Below are positions 1-9,995 of a stretch of 64,000 nt of DNA, one piece after another (the first letter of the stretch is position 1; every line of letters starts with the position of its first letter). A program made the translations under genes and the position numbers. Source of the stretch: Corydoras sp. C115 (Eukaryota > Chordata > Actinopteri > Siluriformes > Callichthyidae); the NCBI GenBank assembly GCA_019802505.1, contig JAFMOC010000232.1:675001-739000 (forward strand), read 5' to 3'. Below the pieces are notes generated by a model. The model was not told the DNA's origin. It was given only the letters and a program-made list of their open reading frames with translations, and searched no databases.

Positions 1-360
1 CACCTGCTCCTCACTCACCTGCTCCTCACTCACCTGCTCCTCACTCCGGCTCTCCTCACTCACCTGCTCCTCACTCACCCGCTCCTCACTCACCTGCTCC
101 TCACTCCGGCTCTCCTCACTCACCCGCTCCTCACTCACCCGCTCCTCACTCACCCGCTCCTCACTCACCTGCTCCTCACTCACCCGCTCCTCACTCACCT
201 GCTCCTCACTCACCCGCTCCTCACTCACCCGCTCCTCACTCACCCGCTCCTCACTCACCCGCTCCTCACTCACCTGCTCCTCACTCACCTGCTCCTCTCT
301 CACCCGCTCCTCACTCGCCCGCTCCTCACTCACCTGCTCCTCACTCCGGCTCTCCTCACT
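1..360. repeat. 15-bp coding minisatellite, 24 units
   Basis: Perfectly phased 15-bp units (plus strand CACCTGCTCCTCACT and variants CACCCG, CGCCCG and CCGGCT at the start of the unit). The CCGGCT variant sits at units 4, 8 and 24, hinting at a higher-order duplication. The unit length is a multiple of three, so the array can change copy number without shifting the minus-strand frame. Confidence 0.95.
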
Positions 361-435
361 GATCAGCCAGTCCAGGTCTTTCTCAAAGTCGTCCTCATAG
401 TCCTCCTGCGTGTTTCCGACGGCCTCGTCACTCAT
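1..435 (-). CDS. First coding exon of an unidentified acidic repeat protein (partial)
   Basis: On the minus strand an ATG at 435-433 opens a frame that runs without a stop to the window edge. It begins MSDEAVGNTQEDYEDDFEKD and continues DLDWLISEE. From 360 down to 1 it is exactly 24 units of 15 bp, each giving five residues (SEEQV, SEERV, SEESR, one SEERA, one REEQV), about 120 residues of acidic repeat. No indel breaks the 15-bp register and the substitutions stay stop-free, which supports coding. A possible 3' splice site (GACAG) lies just upstream of the ATG, so this may be the first coding exon after a noncoding one. The gene is divergent from cpox, with about 1 kb between the starts. I do not recognise the family; the acidic N-terminus and Glu-rich repeat suggest a cytoskeletal or ciliary protein, but that is a guess. 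Confidence 0.55.
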   Translation of the reverse strand, partial: MSDEAVGNTQEDYEDDFEKDLDWLISEESRSEEQVSEERASEERVREEQVSEEQVSEERVSEERVSEERVSEERVSEEQVSEERVSEEQVSEERVSEERVSEERVSEESRSEEQVSEERVSEEQVSEESRSEEQVSEEQVSEEQV

Positions 436-506
436 CCCTCTGTCTCAGCCTCGAGAAGAACAATCAGAAGGAGCAGCATCAGCACAAACACACCGTCTCC
501 ACCTCT

Positions 507-559
<53 letters not shown>

Positions 560-644
560 GTACTCTATAACTCACCTGTCAGCGATGCTGTTATCTTCCA
601 CTTTAGAGAAACAGTTCTGCTTGTTTGCTTCATCAGGTCACTGA

Positions 645-724
<80 letters not shown>

Positions 725-1440
725 AGAGTTTAATCCTCTCCAAGCTGCCGGTCGTCATAGAGACGCTCCACACGACCGCGCATGCGCAAGCTGGCCCTCC
801 CAGTCGCACATGCGTGTCGCTTTGATCTCCGGGGATCAAACACCCTTTCATCTGTAGTTCGAATCAGAAGATCCATTTATTTGACTCCTTTCTTCACATT
901 CAAACGAATCGTTTTCCTAAAGAGCCGATTCAGTGTTCGGTCATTAAAATTGCGCTGATACAAATGACTCCATGAAACGAATCATTGAACGGAGCGTCAG
1001 CGTATTTTAGTTTCTCTGTATTTTATCAGTTAATTTTGTGTTTAAAACGTTAATTTTGTTATAACGTTGTAATGAGGCTGTAATATTCGCCTCCACATCC
1101 CGAGAGCGTTCTTTAAACGGGGATTTTTAACAATATAAATTAAAGTTTTTTTTTATTATTCTAAATGTTCTATATATAGTATTTAGTATAGTTTATAGTA
1201 TTTATCTCTTTTAACTGTAAACTCGGTAAAGCAGTTGTAGTTTCAGGTATGATAAAAGTCTTTGGTATCTGTAGCCAATCACAGCAGGGAATTTTATCTC
1301 ACCAGCCAATCGTAGAGCAGGAGGGCGGGATCAGTGGGGCACCGGATAAATAGGACGTGCGGGCAGTCACGCAGACAGTTCGGGAGGTTGCTGCGGGGTG
1401 TCTGACCCTCTGACCCGTCCCTCTGCTTTCAGAACCGAAC
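436..1440. promoter_or_regulatory. Divergent intergenic region and cpox promoter
   Basis: This is the 1 kb between two divergent starts. It holds a (CA)n tract at about 510-556 and a (TG)n tract at about 648-719, which are complementary to each other. Close to cpox there are two CCAAT boxes (1275-1279 and 1306-1310), a GATA-type motif TTATCT at about 1294-1299 and a TATA/GATA-like GATAAATA at 1345-1352. CPOX is known to be induced in erythroid cells through GATA factors, so these motifs fit, but motif matching alone is weak evidence. Confidence 0.45.
508..720. repeat. Complementary (CA)n and (TG)n tracts
   Basis: (CA)n at about 510-556 and (TG)n at about 648-719, separated by about 90 bp of unique sequence. 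Because each is the reverse complement of the other, they form an imperfect inverted repeat. Confidence 0.95.
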
Positions 1441-4400
1441 ATGTCTTCCTTTGTGCTGATGGGCTTCAACCGGACGTTCGGGTGCGCACTGAGACTGCGC
1501 GGTGCCTGGACCGAAGGGGCCCGCCGGTGCGCCCGGTCCTTCAGTCTGGGCCACGCGGCTCGTGGTTCCGGGTGGAGGTCCAGCAGGACCGTGTTCGTGA
1601 CCACCGGGCTGCTCGGGGCGGTGACCGCCGGGCTGTGTCACCTGCAGCGGGCTGAGATGGCGACCAGGGCGAAGCAGCCAGAGAGGGTGGAGGAGGTGGA
1701 GGAGGTGGGGGTCAGGGAGAGGTGCAGGAGCTTCATGTGCTCTCCGGTGACGGACGTGGAGGTGCTGGAGGAGAGGAAGCACGAGATGAGCAGCAGGATG
1801 GAGATGCTGATCATGGAGACCCAGGCTGAGTTCTGCAGAGCCCTGGAGAACGTGGATGGGGGCAAGTTCCAGGTGGACCGGTGGAACCGTGAGGAAGGTG
1901 AGTACCTCCTGGGTAAGGTTCCACATGTAGGTGAGATGAACGGTTCCAGCAGATAGAGAGACGTATCTCAATCGAAGACCTCCAAGGGGTTCCACAGCAG
2001 AACGTCCACCTGACTGCACGGGGTGGTGCCACAAACTGTAACCCTCCAGATAACTGACCGTCCTGTGGACTAGTTAACACTAACCGGCAGGGTCGGTACT
2101 CAGTACTAAGGTTAGTGTGTGAACCAACGTCTGGAGGAGGTACCAGGATTAAAGCTTCAGGGTCCAAGGTTCAGTCTGAAGGATTAACGAAGCGGGGGGT
2201 TCGTATCCCTCAGCTGCCTTTCATTAAGAGGAAAATAAAATCTCATTATTAACATCCACATCTGAGGGCGGCACGGTGGCTTAGTGCTTTAGCATGTTCT
2301 CCTCTCAGTGCTGGTGATTCCTGGTTCGAATCCCCATCTGGGTGGAGTTCCCTGTGTCTGCGTGGGTTTTCTCCGGTTTCCTCCCACAGTCCAAAAACAT
2401 GGATCACGGTGAATTGAGTTCTCCAAATTGCCCCATATAGAGTGTGTGTGTGAGTGAGTGTGTGTCCAGTGATAGATTGGCGTCCTGTCCTGGGTGTATC
2501 TGCCCAGCGCCCGAAACGTTCTCCCCTGGATGGGCATGGGGAACCCCCCCCCCCCCCCCCGCGACCCTAATAGAGGATAAAGCTGAAGATAACGAATGAA
2601 TGAATGAACATCCACATCTACAACCGACCCACAGAACACCACCCTGTGTAATATCAGTGTGTGTGTGTGTGTGTGTGTGTGTGGTAGGTGGTGGGGGAAT
2701 CAGTTGTGTGTTGCAGGACAGTAAGGTGTTTGAGAAAGCCGGCGTGAACGTGTCCGTGGTTTTCGGTCAGCTGTCTGAAGACGCCGCCAAGCAGATGCGC
2801 AGCCGCGGGAAAACTCTGAAATCTAAAGACGGTAAGAGAACCGTACACAATGTATCAAAGATCAATCAGAAGATCAATCAGAAGATCAATCAGAATACAT
2901 TTACATTACATTGGGTCATTTATTGGACGCTTTCATCCAAAGCCACTTACAAGGTGAGCACAGGGTTCATCACAGCGCCCCCTGCAGCAATGAGGGTTAA
3001 GGGTCTCACTAAAGGAGCCACACTGGTAACTTCAGTGGACCTGGGATTTGAACCCCCAACCTTCAGATTGACAGCCCAACACCCTGACCACTGAGCTACC
3101 ACACCCCCAATTAGATTGAGTTTGGCGAGGTGTAACGAGCTCCTGTGTTCGATTCCTGGCCTGTGTGGAGATTTGGCATGTTCTCACTCTGTCTGTACGG
3201 GTCTCCCACGTCCTGATCTGCAGTAGCCGATGTTCTGGATGACCCCCCTCCCCCCCGTGGCGAGCTCTGCTGTTAACCGTCCTCTCCTTATCTCTGTGTT
3301 CCAGGGAAGCTGCCTTTTGTGGCCATGGGCGTCAGCTCGGTGATCCACCCCAAAAACCCCCACATTCCCACCGTGCACTTCAACTACAGATACTTCGAGG
3401 TGGAGGAGGCAGACGGTAAGGGTGTCACCGCGGAACCCGGCCTGCGCGCCTATAAACTTTATTATCTCGTGGACGCACCTGACCACACAGTTTGTCAGTG
3501 TGATGTCAGGTGACCTAAAGGTCCTCACAAGGAAAACATTTACGTAAAGCTAAAGTTCAGAGATTGTGGTTGTAATGACGTCAGCTCTCCACAGGGCGGC
3601 AGTGTCTCACAGAACAGTCATCTCTGTGTTGCTTTTGTTTGTTTCTGAGCTTCCATTGTTTCTCTCTCTCTCTCTCTCTCGCTCGCTCGCTCAGGCACTA
3701 AGCAGTGGTGGTTTGGCGGTGGTACTGACCTCACGCCTGTTTACATCAATGAAGACGATGCCGCCCTTTTCCACGGCGTTCTCCGTGACGCCTGCGACAA
3801 ACACCATCCGAAGTACTACCCCGATTTCAAGAAGTGGTACGTCGCCTGCACTCTGTGTGTGTGTGTGTGTGTGTTAAACGTACTGAACTGTTCCCTCCTC
3901 ACTCAGGTGCGATCGGTACTTCTTTATCCGTCATCGTAACGAGACCCGCGGCATCGGCGGCATTTTCTTCGATGACCTGGACGCCCCGAGTCAGGAGGAA
4001 GCATTCGGCTTCGTCCGGAGCTGCGCCAAGACGGTGGTGCCCTGCTACCTGCCCATCGTCACCAAACACCTCACCGATACCTTCACGCAGCAGGAGAAGG
4101 ACTGGCAGCAGGTCAGACGGGGCAGGTAGGACAGACCGGTGGTGCATCATGGTTCTGAGTTTGGATTGCACACAATTTCAAAAAGTGAAGAAACCGAAAA
4201 AAAAGGAACTGAAATAGAAAGAGGCTTCACCAAAATCTATATTTATATTAATTCTGATGACGGCGTTGTCATGGTGACGCAGCGTCAACACACAAAACAA
4301 AAATTATTCCTCTCTACACCTGACTAATTAAAAAATAATAATAATAAAAAAACAACTCTACTGGTTTTAGTGTTCTCACCAAAACACGAAGACAGAAGGA

Positions 4401-4900
4401 CCGGCAGCAGGTCAGACGGGGCAGGTAAGACAGGCAGGTGGTGCGTCATGGGGCAGACACGCAGATGTTGTGGTTCCTCTTTTCAAAAGCTTGGTTCCAA
4501 CTTTTCGGTTGTCCCTGATCTTATACACCTGTGTCCATCTGTCCGTCTTATATTTCTGGCCACACGGTGGCATCCCAGCAGAGGGGAGCTGTGATTGGTG
4601 CGCTGTAACGAGGCCTTCCTGTGTTTTAGGTACGTGGAGTTTAATCTGGTGTACGATCGCGGGGTGAAGTTCGGTTTGGCGACTCCGGGGTCCCGGATCG
4701 AGAGCATCATGATGTCCCTGCCGCTCACGGCCAGGTGAGTCCGGCTGGAGGATCCCACGCCGTCGATGCCAATGCTATTCGGACTGATCTTCAGCTCGCT
4801 CTCTTCTTTCGGCAGGTGGGAGTACATGCACGAGCCGGCCCCCGGCACCAGGGAAGCGCACATGCTGGAAGTCCTGCGCAATCCTAAAGAATGGGTTTGA
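1441..4900 (+). CDS. cpox: Coproporphyrinogen-III oxidase, mitochondrial
   Basis: Oxygen-dependent coproporphyrinogen oxidase, the sixth haem-biosynthesis enzyme. It decarboxylates coproporphyrinogen III to protoporphyrinogen IX in the mitochondrial intermembrane space. Coding exons: 1441-1897, 2688-2831, 3305-3415, 3695-3836, 3907-4125, 4630-4734, 4816-4900. All introns are GT-AG and the total is 1263 nt (420 aa). Residues 1-70 form an Arg-rich presequence with a hydrophobic stretch near 51-70, as expected for import. Core motifs are GGGGISCVLQD, MGVSSVIHPKNPH, HFNYRYFEVEEADG, KQWWFGGGTDLTP, the family signature KKWCDRYFFIRHR...RGIGGIFFDDLD, and YVEFNLVYDRG...PGSRIES. The ATG at 1441 is chosen because it starts the presequence frame; an upstream ATG at 1398 is out of frame. 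AATAAA at 5205-5210 is a likely poly(A) signal. Odd points are the (TG)n tract before exon 2 and the duplicated exon-5 end in intron 5. Confidence 0.97.
2266..2606 (+). mobile_element. DANA/Mermaid-like tRNA SINE, copy in cpox intron 1
   Basis: Near full-length sense copy. The head carries a pol III A-box-like TGGCTTAGTG and a B-box-like GGTTCGAATCC. The body has the conserved TTTCCTCCCACAGTCC and AATTGCCCCATATAGAGTG segments, then a variable C tract and an AATGAATGAATG tail. It serves as a good reference for the family here. Confidence 0.9.
2893..3112 (-). mobile_element. Second tRNA-derived SINE type, antisense, cpox intron 2
   Basis: Read on the minus strand it starts with a tRNA-like head (GTAGCTCAGTGG A box, GGTTCAAATCC B box) and ends with a tail containing AAGTGGCTTTGGATGAAAGCG and ATGTAATGTAAATG. 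The tail closely matches the 3' end of the LINE fragment at 15228-15540. A short remnant of the head lies at 61569-61610. Just 5' of it, three copies of a 12-bp AGATCAATCAGA unit sit at about 2858-2895. Confidence 0.8.
4095..4451 (+). repeat. Local duplication of the cpox exon-5 end in intron 5
   Basis: The 3' end of exon 5 plus its splice donor (4095-4149) recurs at 4394-4451 with only a few differences. The intronic copy has GGCAG/GTAAGA, closer to the 5' splice consensus than the real GGCAG/GTAGGA. The spacer between them (4144-4395) is itself repeated downstream of the gene at 5984-6215. Confidence 0.85.
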
Positions 4901-5983
4901 AGCCACGCCCACAAAGAACCATGAACAGAAGCAGCAGCGAGCTGCCACCTGACTCTCACTTTCACTCCAACCAATCCGTCCCGTTCACCAACCAGAGGTG
5001 GGTGGAGCCTCACTAATAGAGCTGGTGGGGGGGGGGGGTAGACTTTATGCATTAGACTGAAATCAAGAATTAGTTCTAAAGGTGTACAGACCATTCTGTC
5101 CTCTAAACGTTACAGTCTGTAACCAACAGGATCAAAGCATTAATGACCCGATAACGGACAGCTGGACTGGCTCGCTGTAATTGCTCATCCTCAATTCGGA
5201 CAGGAATAAAGAAACTGTTCCGTCTGGTCATCTACATATAAAAATTTATAATAAAGTTAAAAAGAAAACTTTCAAAATCGATTAAATTTGAATAAAAAGC
5301 CAAATGAATCAGAAGATTTAAATGTACCAGCCTCTGGAGTGAGCTCCACCCGCCTCCGTCGGTTCCGTGGGCAGCCCGCTGGATCGGCTGTGTTCCAGTC
5401 CTCTCAGGAAACCAGAGACTGAGGGGTCACTTTGTGCCTTAACGTCCTCTCCCGTCCATCCGACCGCTGACTCGGCCTCGTGGGACGTGGCGATCATTCA
5501 GGAGCCTGTTTTCTTCTATATAAATATCGACTCTTTATGATGCCGCGAGTCCTGTGGCTGCGATGCGTCTCTCCCCCAAAATGTCCTTTATTTATCTGCT
5601 GTAGCGTCGACGTTTCCAACAAAGAATCTTCTGTATAATGTGAATTTTTTACTGTTGATATATAAAGCTGAACGTTAGGACCTCTGTGTCTGCTCAGATC
5701 TAAAAACACATTGATTTATAAACATAACGCCGATCCATCTGCTGTAAAATCTTTATTTACATATAAAAACTCACGCGTCATCATTTCCAAAAAAGCATTA
5801 TTTTTTTATATATATATATACGCACTTTTTTTTTTTTTTAAATAAGACCAAAGCAAAAGAACAACCAACCAGCACAGCAACCCCACCACGGTCACACGAG
5901 CACCAAAACTAAAGTGTCTGCTCGACGCGTTCACACAAACGAGATCCTCTGAGTTTGGTTTCTGTCGCTCGCCTCAGAGTCGG

Positions 5984-6215
5984 CGTCATGGTTCTGAGTT
6001 TGGATTGCACACAATTTAAAAAAATGAAGAAACCGAAAAAAAAGGAACCGAAATAGAAACAGGCTTCACCAAAATCTATAATTATATTAATCCTGATGAC
6101 GGCGTTGCCATGGCGACGAAGTGTCAACACACAAAATGAAAATTATTCCTCTAATTAAAAAAAAAAAAAAACCTTTATTGGTTTTAGTGTTCTCATCAAC
6201 ACACGAAGACAGAAA
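5984..6215 (+). repeat. Downstream copy of the cpox intron-5 segment
   Basis: It matches 4144-4395 over GTCATGGTTCTGAGTTTGG, the AAACCGAAAAAAAAGGAAC stretch, the GATGACGGCGTTG block and the TTTTAGTGTTCTC segment, with scattered differences. The two copies are about 1.8 kb apart in the same orientation. Confidence 0.85.
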
Positions 6216-7667
6216 ACTGAGGTTAGTCATCCTGAAGGACACACACTTACACACACACACACACACACTGTTTCTGAGTTCTGGTTCTGCAGCAGCTCCT
6301 CTCAGCTCATTAGTTCTAATTAGTTTTTTTTTTAGGACCAGAATGAAACTTTTTTTTTTTTTCAGTGTTGAATTAAAAACAGGCACCCCCCCCCCCCCCC
6401 CACACACACACACACACACATCCCAAACAGGAAAAGCCAATTCTACATAGTTGTTTACAGATTTACATTGAATTGAATCATTACATGATTTAATTAGATC
6501 ACACTCATTACATTATATTTTATCGGCTCGTTTTAAGTTTTGCTTTCAAATTCATGTGAACATTTTAAAAGTTTTTTTTTTTTTGGGGTATAACTTTAAA
6601 AAGGACCAGGATTTGAGAACCCCTGAATTACTCTGAAAGTTCCTGCAGGTGGCAGTAAAGCTCTGAATATCTGCAAGTCAAATCCCTAAAAAACAGAATT
6701 ATTTTGAAAGAGATGAGCTCTGAAAAAGATCAGCTCTGAAAGAGATCAGCTCTGAAAAAGATCAGCTCTGAAACGCAGGAAACAAAAACTGTACGCATCA
6801 TAAAAAGCAGATTCTGCACCGCTCTGAAGGAAGGAATGGGCGTGGTCGTGGGCGTGGCCCTGGAAAGATCACAGGGACAAAATCAGGAAAGCTTCTGATT
6901 TTACAGAAACACAGTGCAGTGGAGTGTGTGATCACACCGTGCTCTTCATTTCAGTAAGGGTTCATTTTAAAACCTGAAGGCTCTCACGCCCCCCTCCCCC
7001 ACAAACCAGGGTTCAAACACGTCCAGGCATCACATTTGACACCGAGGTGTCCGCAAACTTCTGCCTTCTCGTGAGATCTTTGAGGTGGGTGCAGAATCAG
7101 GTTCTGTTTTATTAATGCAGTTTTTTTTGGGGTGGGGTTCCTCTCAGAGGTTCACTGCCCTGAGAATAAAACTCTCTAAATGAATCAAACGAACAGCGCG
7201 TTAACGAGAGGACGCTCGCCACCCAACGGCCTCACGCTCCATCACGTACACACCACAGATTTACAACTGATTATAAAATATAAACTCATCTAATTAAATC
7301 ATCAAAATAATCAACCACGAGCATCATCTCCAGACAGACCTCACCCCTAACGAGTACAAAGATCAGTGCATCACAGATTTCATTTAAAACACTCACATTT
7401 CATCTTTTTAATGAATAAATGACTTTTTCCTGAATTAATCTGAATTAAAACCTGACGACTGCAGTGCATAACGAACATCACAGGCATTATGGATCCTAAT
7501 GAGAGCTTCCTCTCTTAATTAACCCATCATCATCATCATCAACTTCTTTTAAATGGTTCTATATATAAATAACATTATTTACTGCAAAAATATCAAGTCC
7601 ATCAATATGTTATTAATTATAATAATGACATTAAATCTATAATATCTATAATAAGTGTCGGCATTGT

Positions 7668-7945
7668 ATACTCCATGGACAAAAGTATGAGGACATGCCT
7701 CTTTATCACTACATCCACATCCACTACATCAGAAAATAAATTTAAGCACTCATCCCGCTATTTAGGTAAACTATGGTTGTAACTTTGTGTACACAGTTTG
7801 GGGAAGGCCCATTTTTGTTTGTGGGAGTTTGGGGTGACTGACCCTCACGGAGCCCTGACCTGAACCCCTTCCAACGGCCTTTGGGATGAACTAGAACTGA
7901 GACTGCGAAGCAAAATAGTCCCGAAACGTCTGTCCATAGTGTTAT
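7668..7945 (+). mobile_element. Decayed Tc1/mariner-like transposon fragment
   Basis: Contains ACAAAAGTATGAGGACATG near the left end, TTTGGGGAAGGCCC, and a broken transposase stretch. One frame reads SPDLNP and, after a frameshift, another reads LWDELELRLRSK, as in the catalytic region of Tc1 transposases. It is interrupted by frameshifts and deletions, so it is a non-functional fossil. Confidence 0.7.
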
Positions 7946-9035
7946 TGATGGTTCAGTCCACCAAATCCTTATCTTAATGTATAAAATAGCATAGCTGTTG
8001 TGTTATTGCTGTGTTGGAACACACACACACACACACACCTGAGTGAGATGATGCGGTGAAAACAACGTACCCCCGAGGTTTGAGTGCTGCTGTTGAAACT
8101 GAAGGGGGCAGATGATTAATGATGTGCAGACGGTGCGTCTCCACGGCGACGTGACGCTCACGGTTCTGCGCGGTTCCTCTCTGTGATCTGAATCTTCAGG
8201 TTTCTTTAAAAACCCCGAAACGCGAGCACATCCGTCCTCCGGCACGTCTCATTAAGCGCACAGAGAGCGAGAGCCGAGGAGCTGAGACGATTAAAGCTGC
8301 TTCACTCTGCCAACGTCGGCGTGGAAACATCACCGCATCATTTCCCTTTTTTGTATTTATGAATTCCTATGATGAATAATGGAAAGCATTAGTGTATAAA
8401 CAAATCTGTGTTTTTTTTTCACGGTCTGTGTTGATTCCATATCAAAAGGAGACATTTCACGTCTCCAGACCCCCGTTCTGTGGGACCTGACGTGGGTGAA
8501 ATGCCCTCCACTCGATCGGTCCGGCTGGTAAGCGAGATTTGTGAGCTCTGAGATGCTGCGCCGCACAAACCATCATCCTGCTGACCATCAGGGAACCAAG
8601 CAGCGGCCTGAGTGATGGAGACGCGGGTGTGCGGCGGCCGTGGCGTCTCGATATTGCTAGTGTTGCGCCGGGTAATGAGGCGGAATGTGGTTCGTTAACA
8701 GTGCGCAGTCATCACAGAGGCAAAGAGTCGAGCCTGAGGTCTCTCTGCACCCGAGGCGGCGCTTCACCTCCATCTCAGGCTTTTAGTCTGAACAGAGACG
8801 AGGCTGCGGCGCCCGGCGACAGCGACGTCGGCCGCAAAATGCAGATCACTGGTTTAAAGAACGTCCAGCTTTTGGAAGCGACGCTGGACACTCGGTTTAC
8901 AGAAGTCTGCTCTCTGGTGGAATGCCCTGAGCCGAGTCCAGACTATAAGATGCATTTCATTTGGATTTCAGTGTTACGGTAAACGTGATGCTCTGAAACC
9001 CATTGTATTTATCTTTTAATAATCAATAATCGCTG

Positions 9036-9256
9036 GACACACACTCACTCACACACACACACTCTATATGGGGCAATTTGGAGAACTCAATTGACTTGAT
9101 CCATGTTTTTGGATTGTGGGAGGAAACCGGAGAACCCGGAGGAAACCCACGCAGACACGGGGAGAACATGGAAACTCCACCCAGATGGGGATTCGAACCG
9201 GGAATCCCTAGAGCTGAGAGGAGAACATGCTAAACCACTAAGCCACCTTGCCGCCT
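9036..9256 (-). mobile_element. DANA/Mermaid-like SINE, partial, antisense
   Basis: Contains the CA-rich middle and the tRNA head of the family in antisense, without the C tract and GAATG tail, so the 3' part of the element is missing. Confidence 0.85.
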
Positions 9257-9307
9257 TACAAGCAAATTTACATTATTCATTTTATAACAAGTTTTAAAAC
9301 AATGTCA

Positions 9308-9654
9308 GGGCGGCATGTTGTCTTAGTGGTTTAGCATGTTCTCCTCTCAGCGCTGGGGATTCCTGGTTCGAATCCCCATCTGGGTGGAGTTTGCATGTTC
9401 TCCCTGTGTCCGCGTGGGTTTCCTCCGGGTTCTCCGGTTTCCTCCCACGGTCCAAAAACATGGATCAAGTCAATTGAGTTCTACAAATTGCCCCATATAG
9501 AGTGTGTCTGTGTGAGTGAGTGTGTGCCCAGTGATGGATTGCCCCCCTGTCCTGGGTCTATCTGCCCAGCGCCTGAGACCTTCTCCCCTGGATGGGCATG
9601 GGGAACCCCCCCCCCCGCGACCCTAATAGAGGATAAAGCGGGAGATAATGAATG
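9308..9654 (+). mobile_element. DANA/Mermaid-like SINE with target-site duplication
   Basis: Full-length sense copy flanked by the direct repeat AAAACAATGTCA at 9296-9307 and 9655-9666, so the insertion boundaries are directly visible. Confidence 0.92.
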
Positions 9655-9995
9655 AAAACAATGTCATCTGGATTTTTCCGTCTGAACGGAGACGGGGGGT
9701 TGTTCGTTGAATGCTGCGTGATGTATTAAAAAACCAAATTAAAGGTGTGTGAGTTCCGCTGCATCTTACAGTCTGGGGTTCGAGGTGTAAAGTGGAATCT
9801 GTATGGCTTTGGTTGCTTGTGATCTGATTGGCTGGTTGGATGAATTCTATGACACGTTTTAAAGGGGAAGCTGGTAGTTAAAGCAGTAAACTGATTGGTT
9901 CTCGATGCAGCTGGTGACCTGCAGGTGGTCGCTCACCCGGCCGCGCCCTGAGGGGGGGGGGGGACTGAACGTGACTGAAATAAACCTCGACGTCC

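Larger units (their letters stand above)
4901..9995. other. Intergenic region between cpox and prrg1
   Basis: Holds the cpox 3' UTR to about 5.2 kb, AT-rich single-copy sequence, (CA)n tracts near 6241-6270 and 6401-6420, and a 17-18-bp AGATCAGCTCTGAAA array at about 6712-6775. A Tc1-like fossil and two SINE copies also lie here. Short ATG frames at 8003-8245 (minus) and 8629-8982 (plus) match no family I know and have no convincing splice context. I see no gene. Confidence 0.6.

Noticed and set aside
1..360. Regular repeat resembling a CRISPR array
   Set aside because: The units are contiguous 15-mers without spacers, in a vertebrate genome, and encode an open frame; it is a minisatellite.
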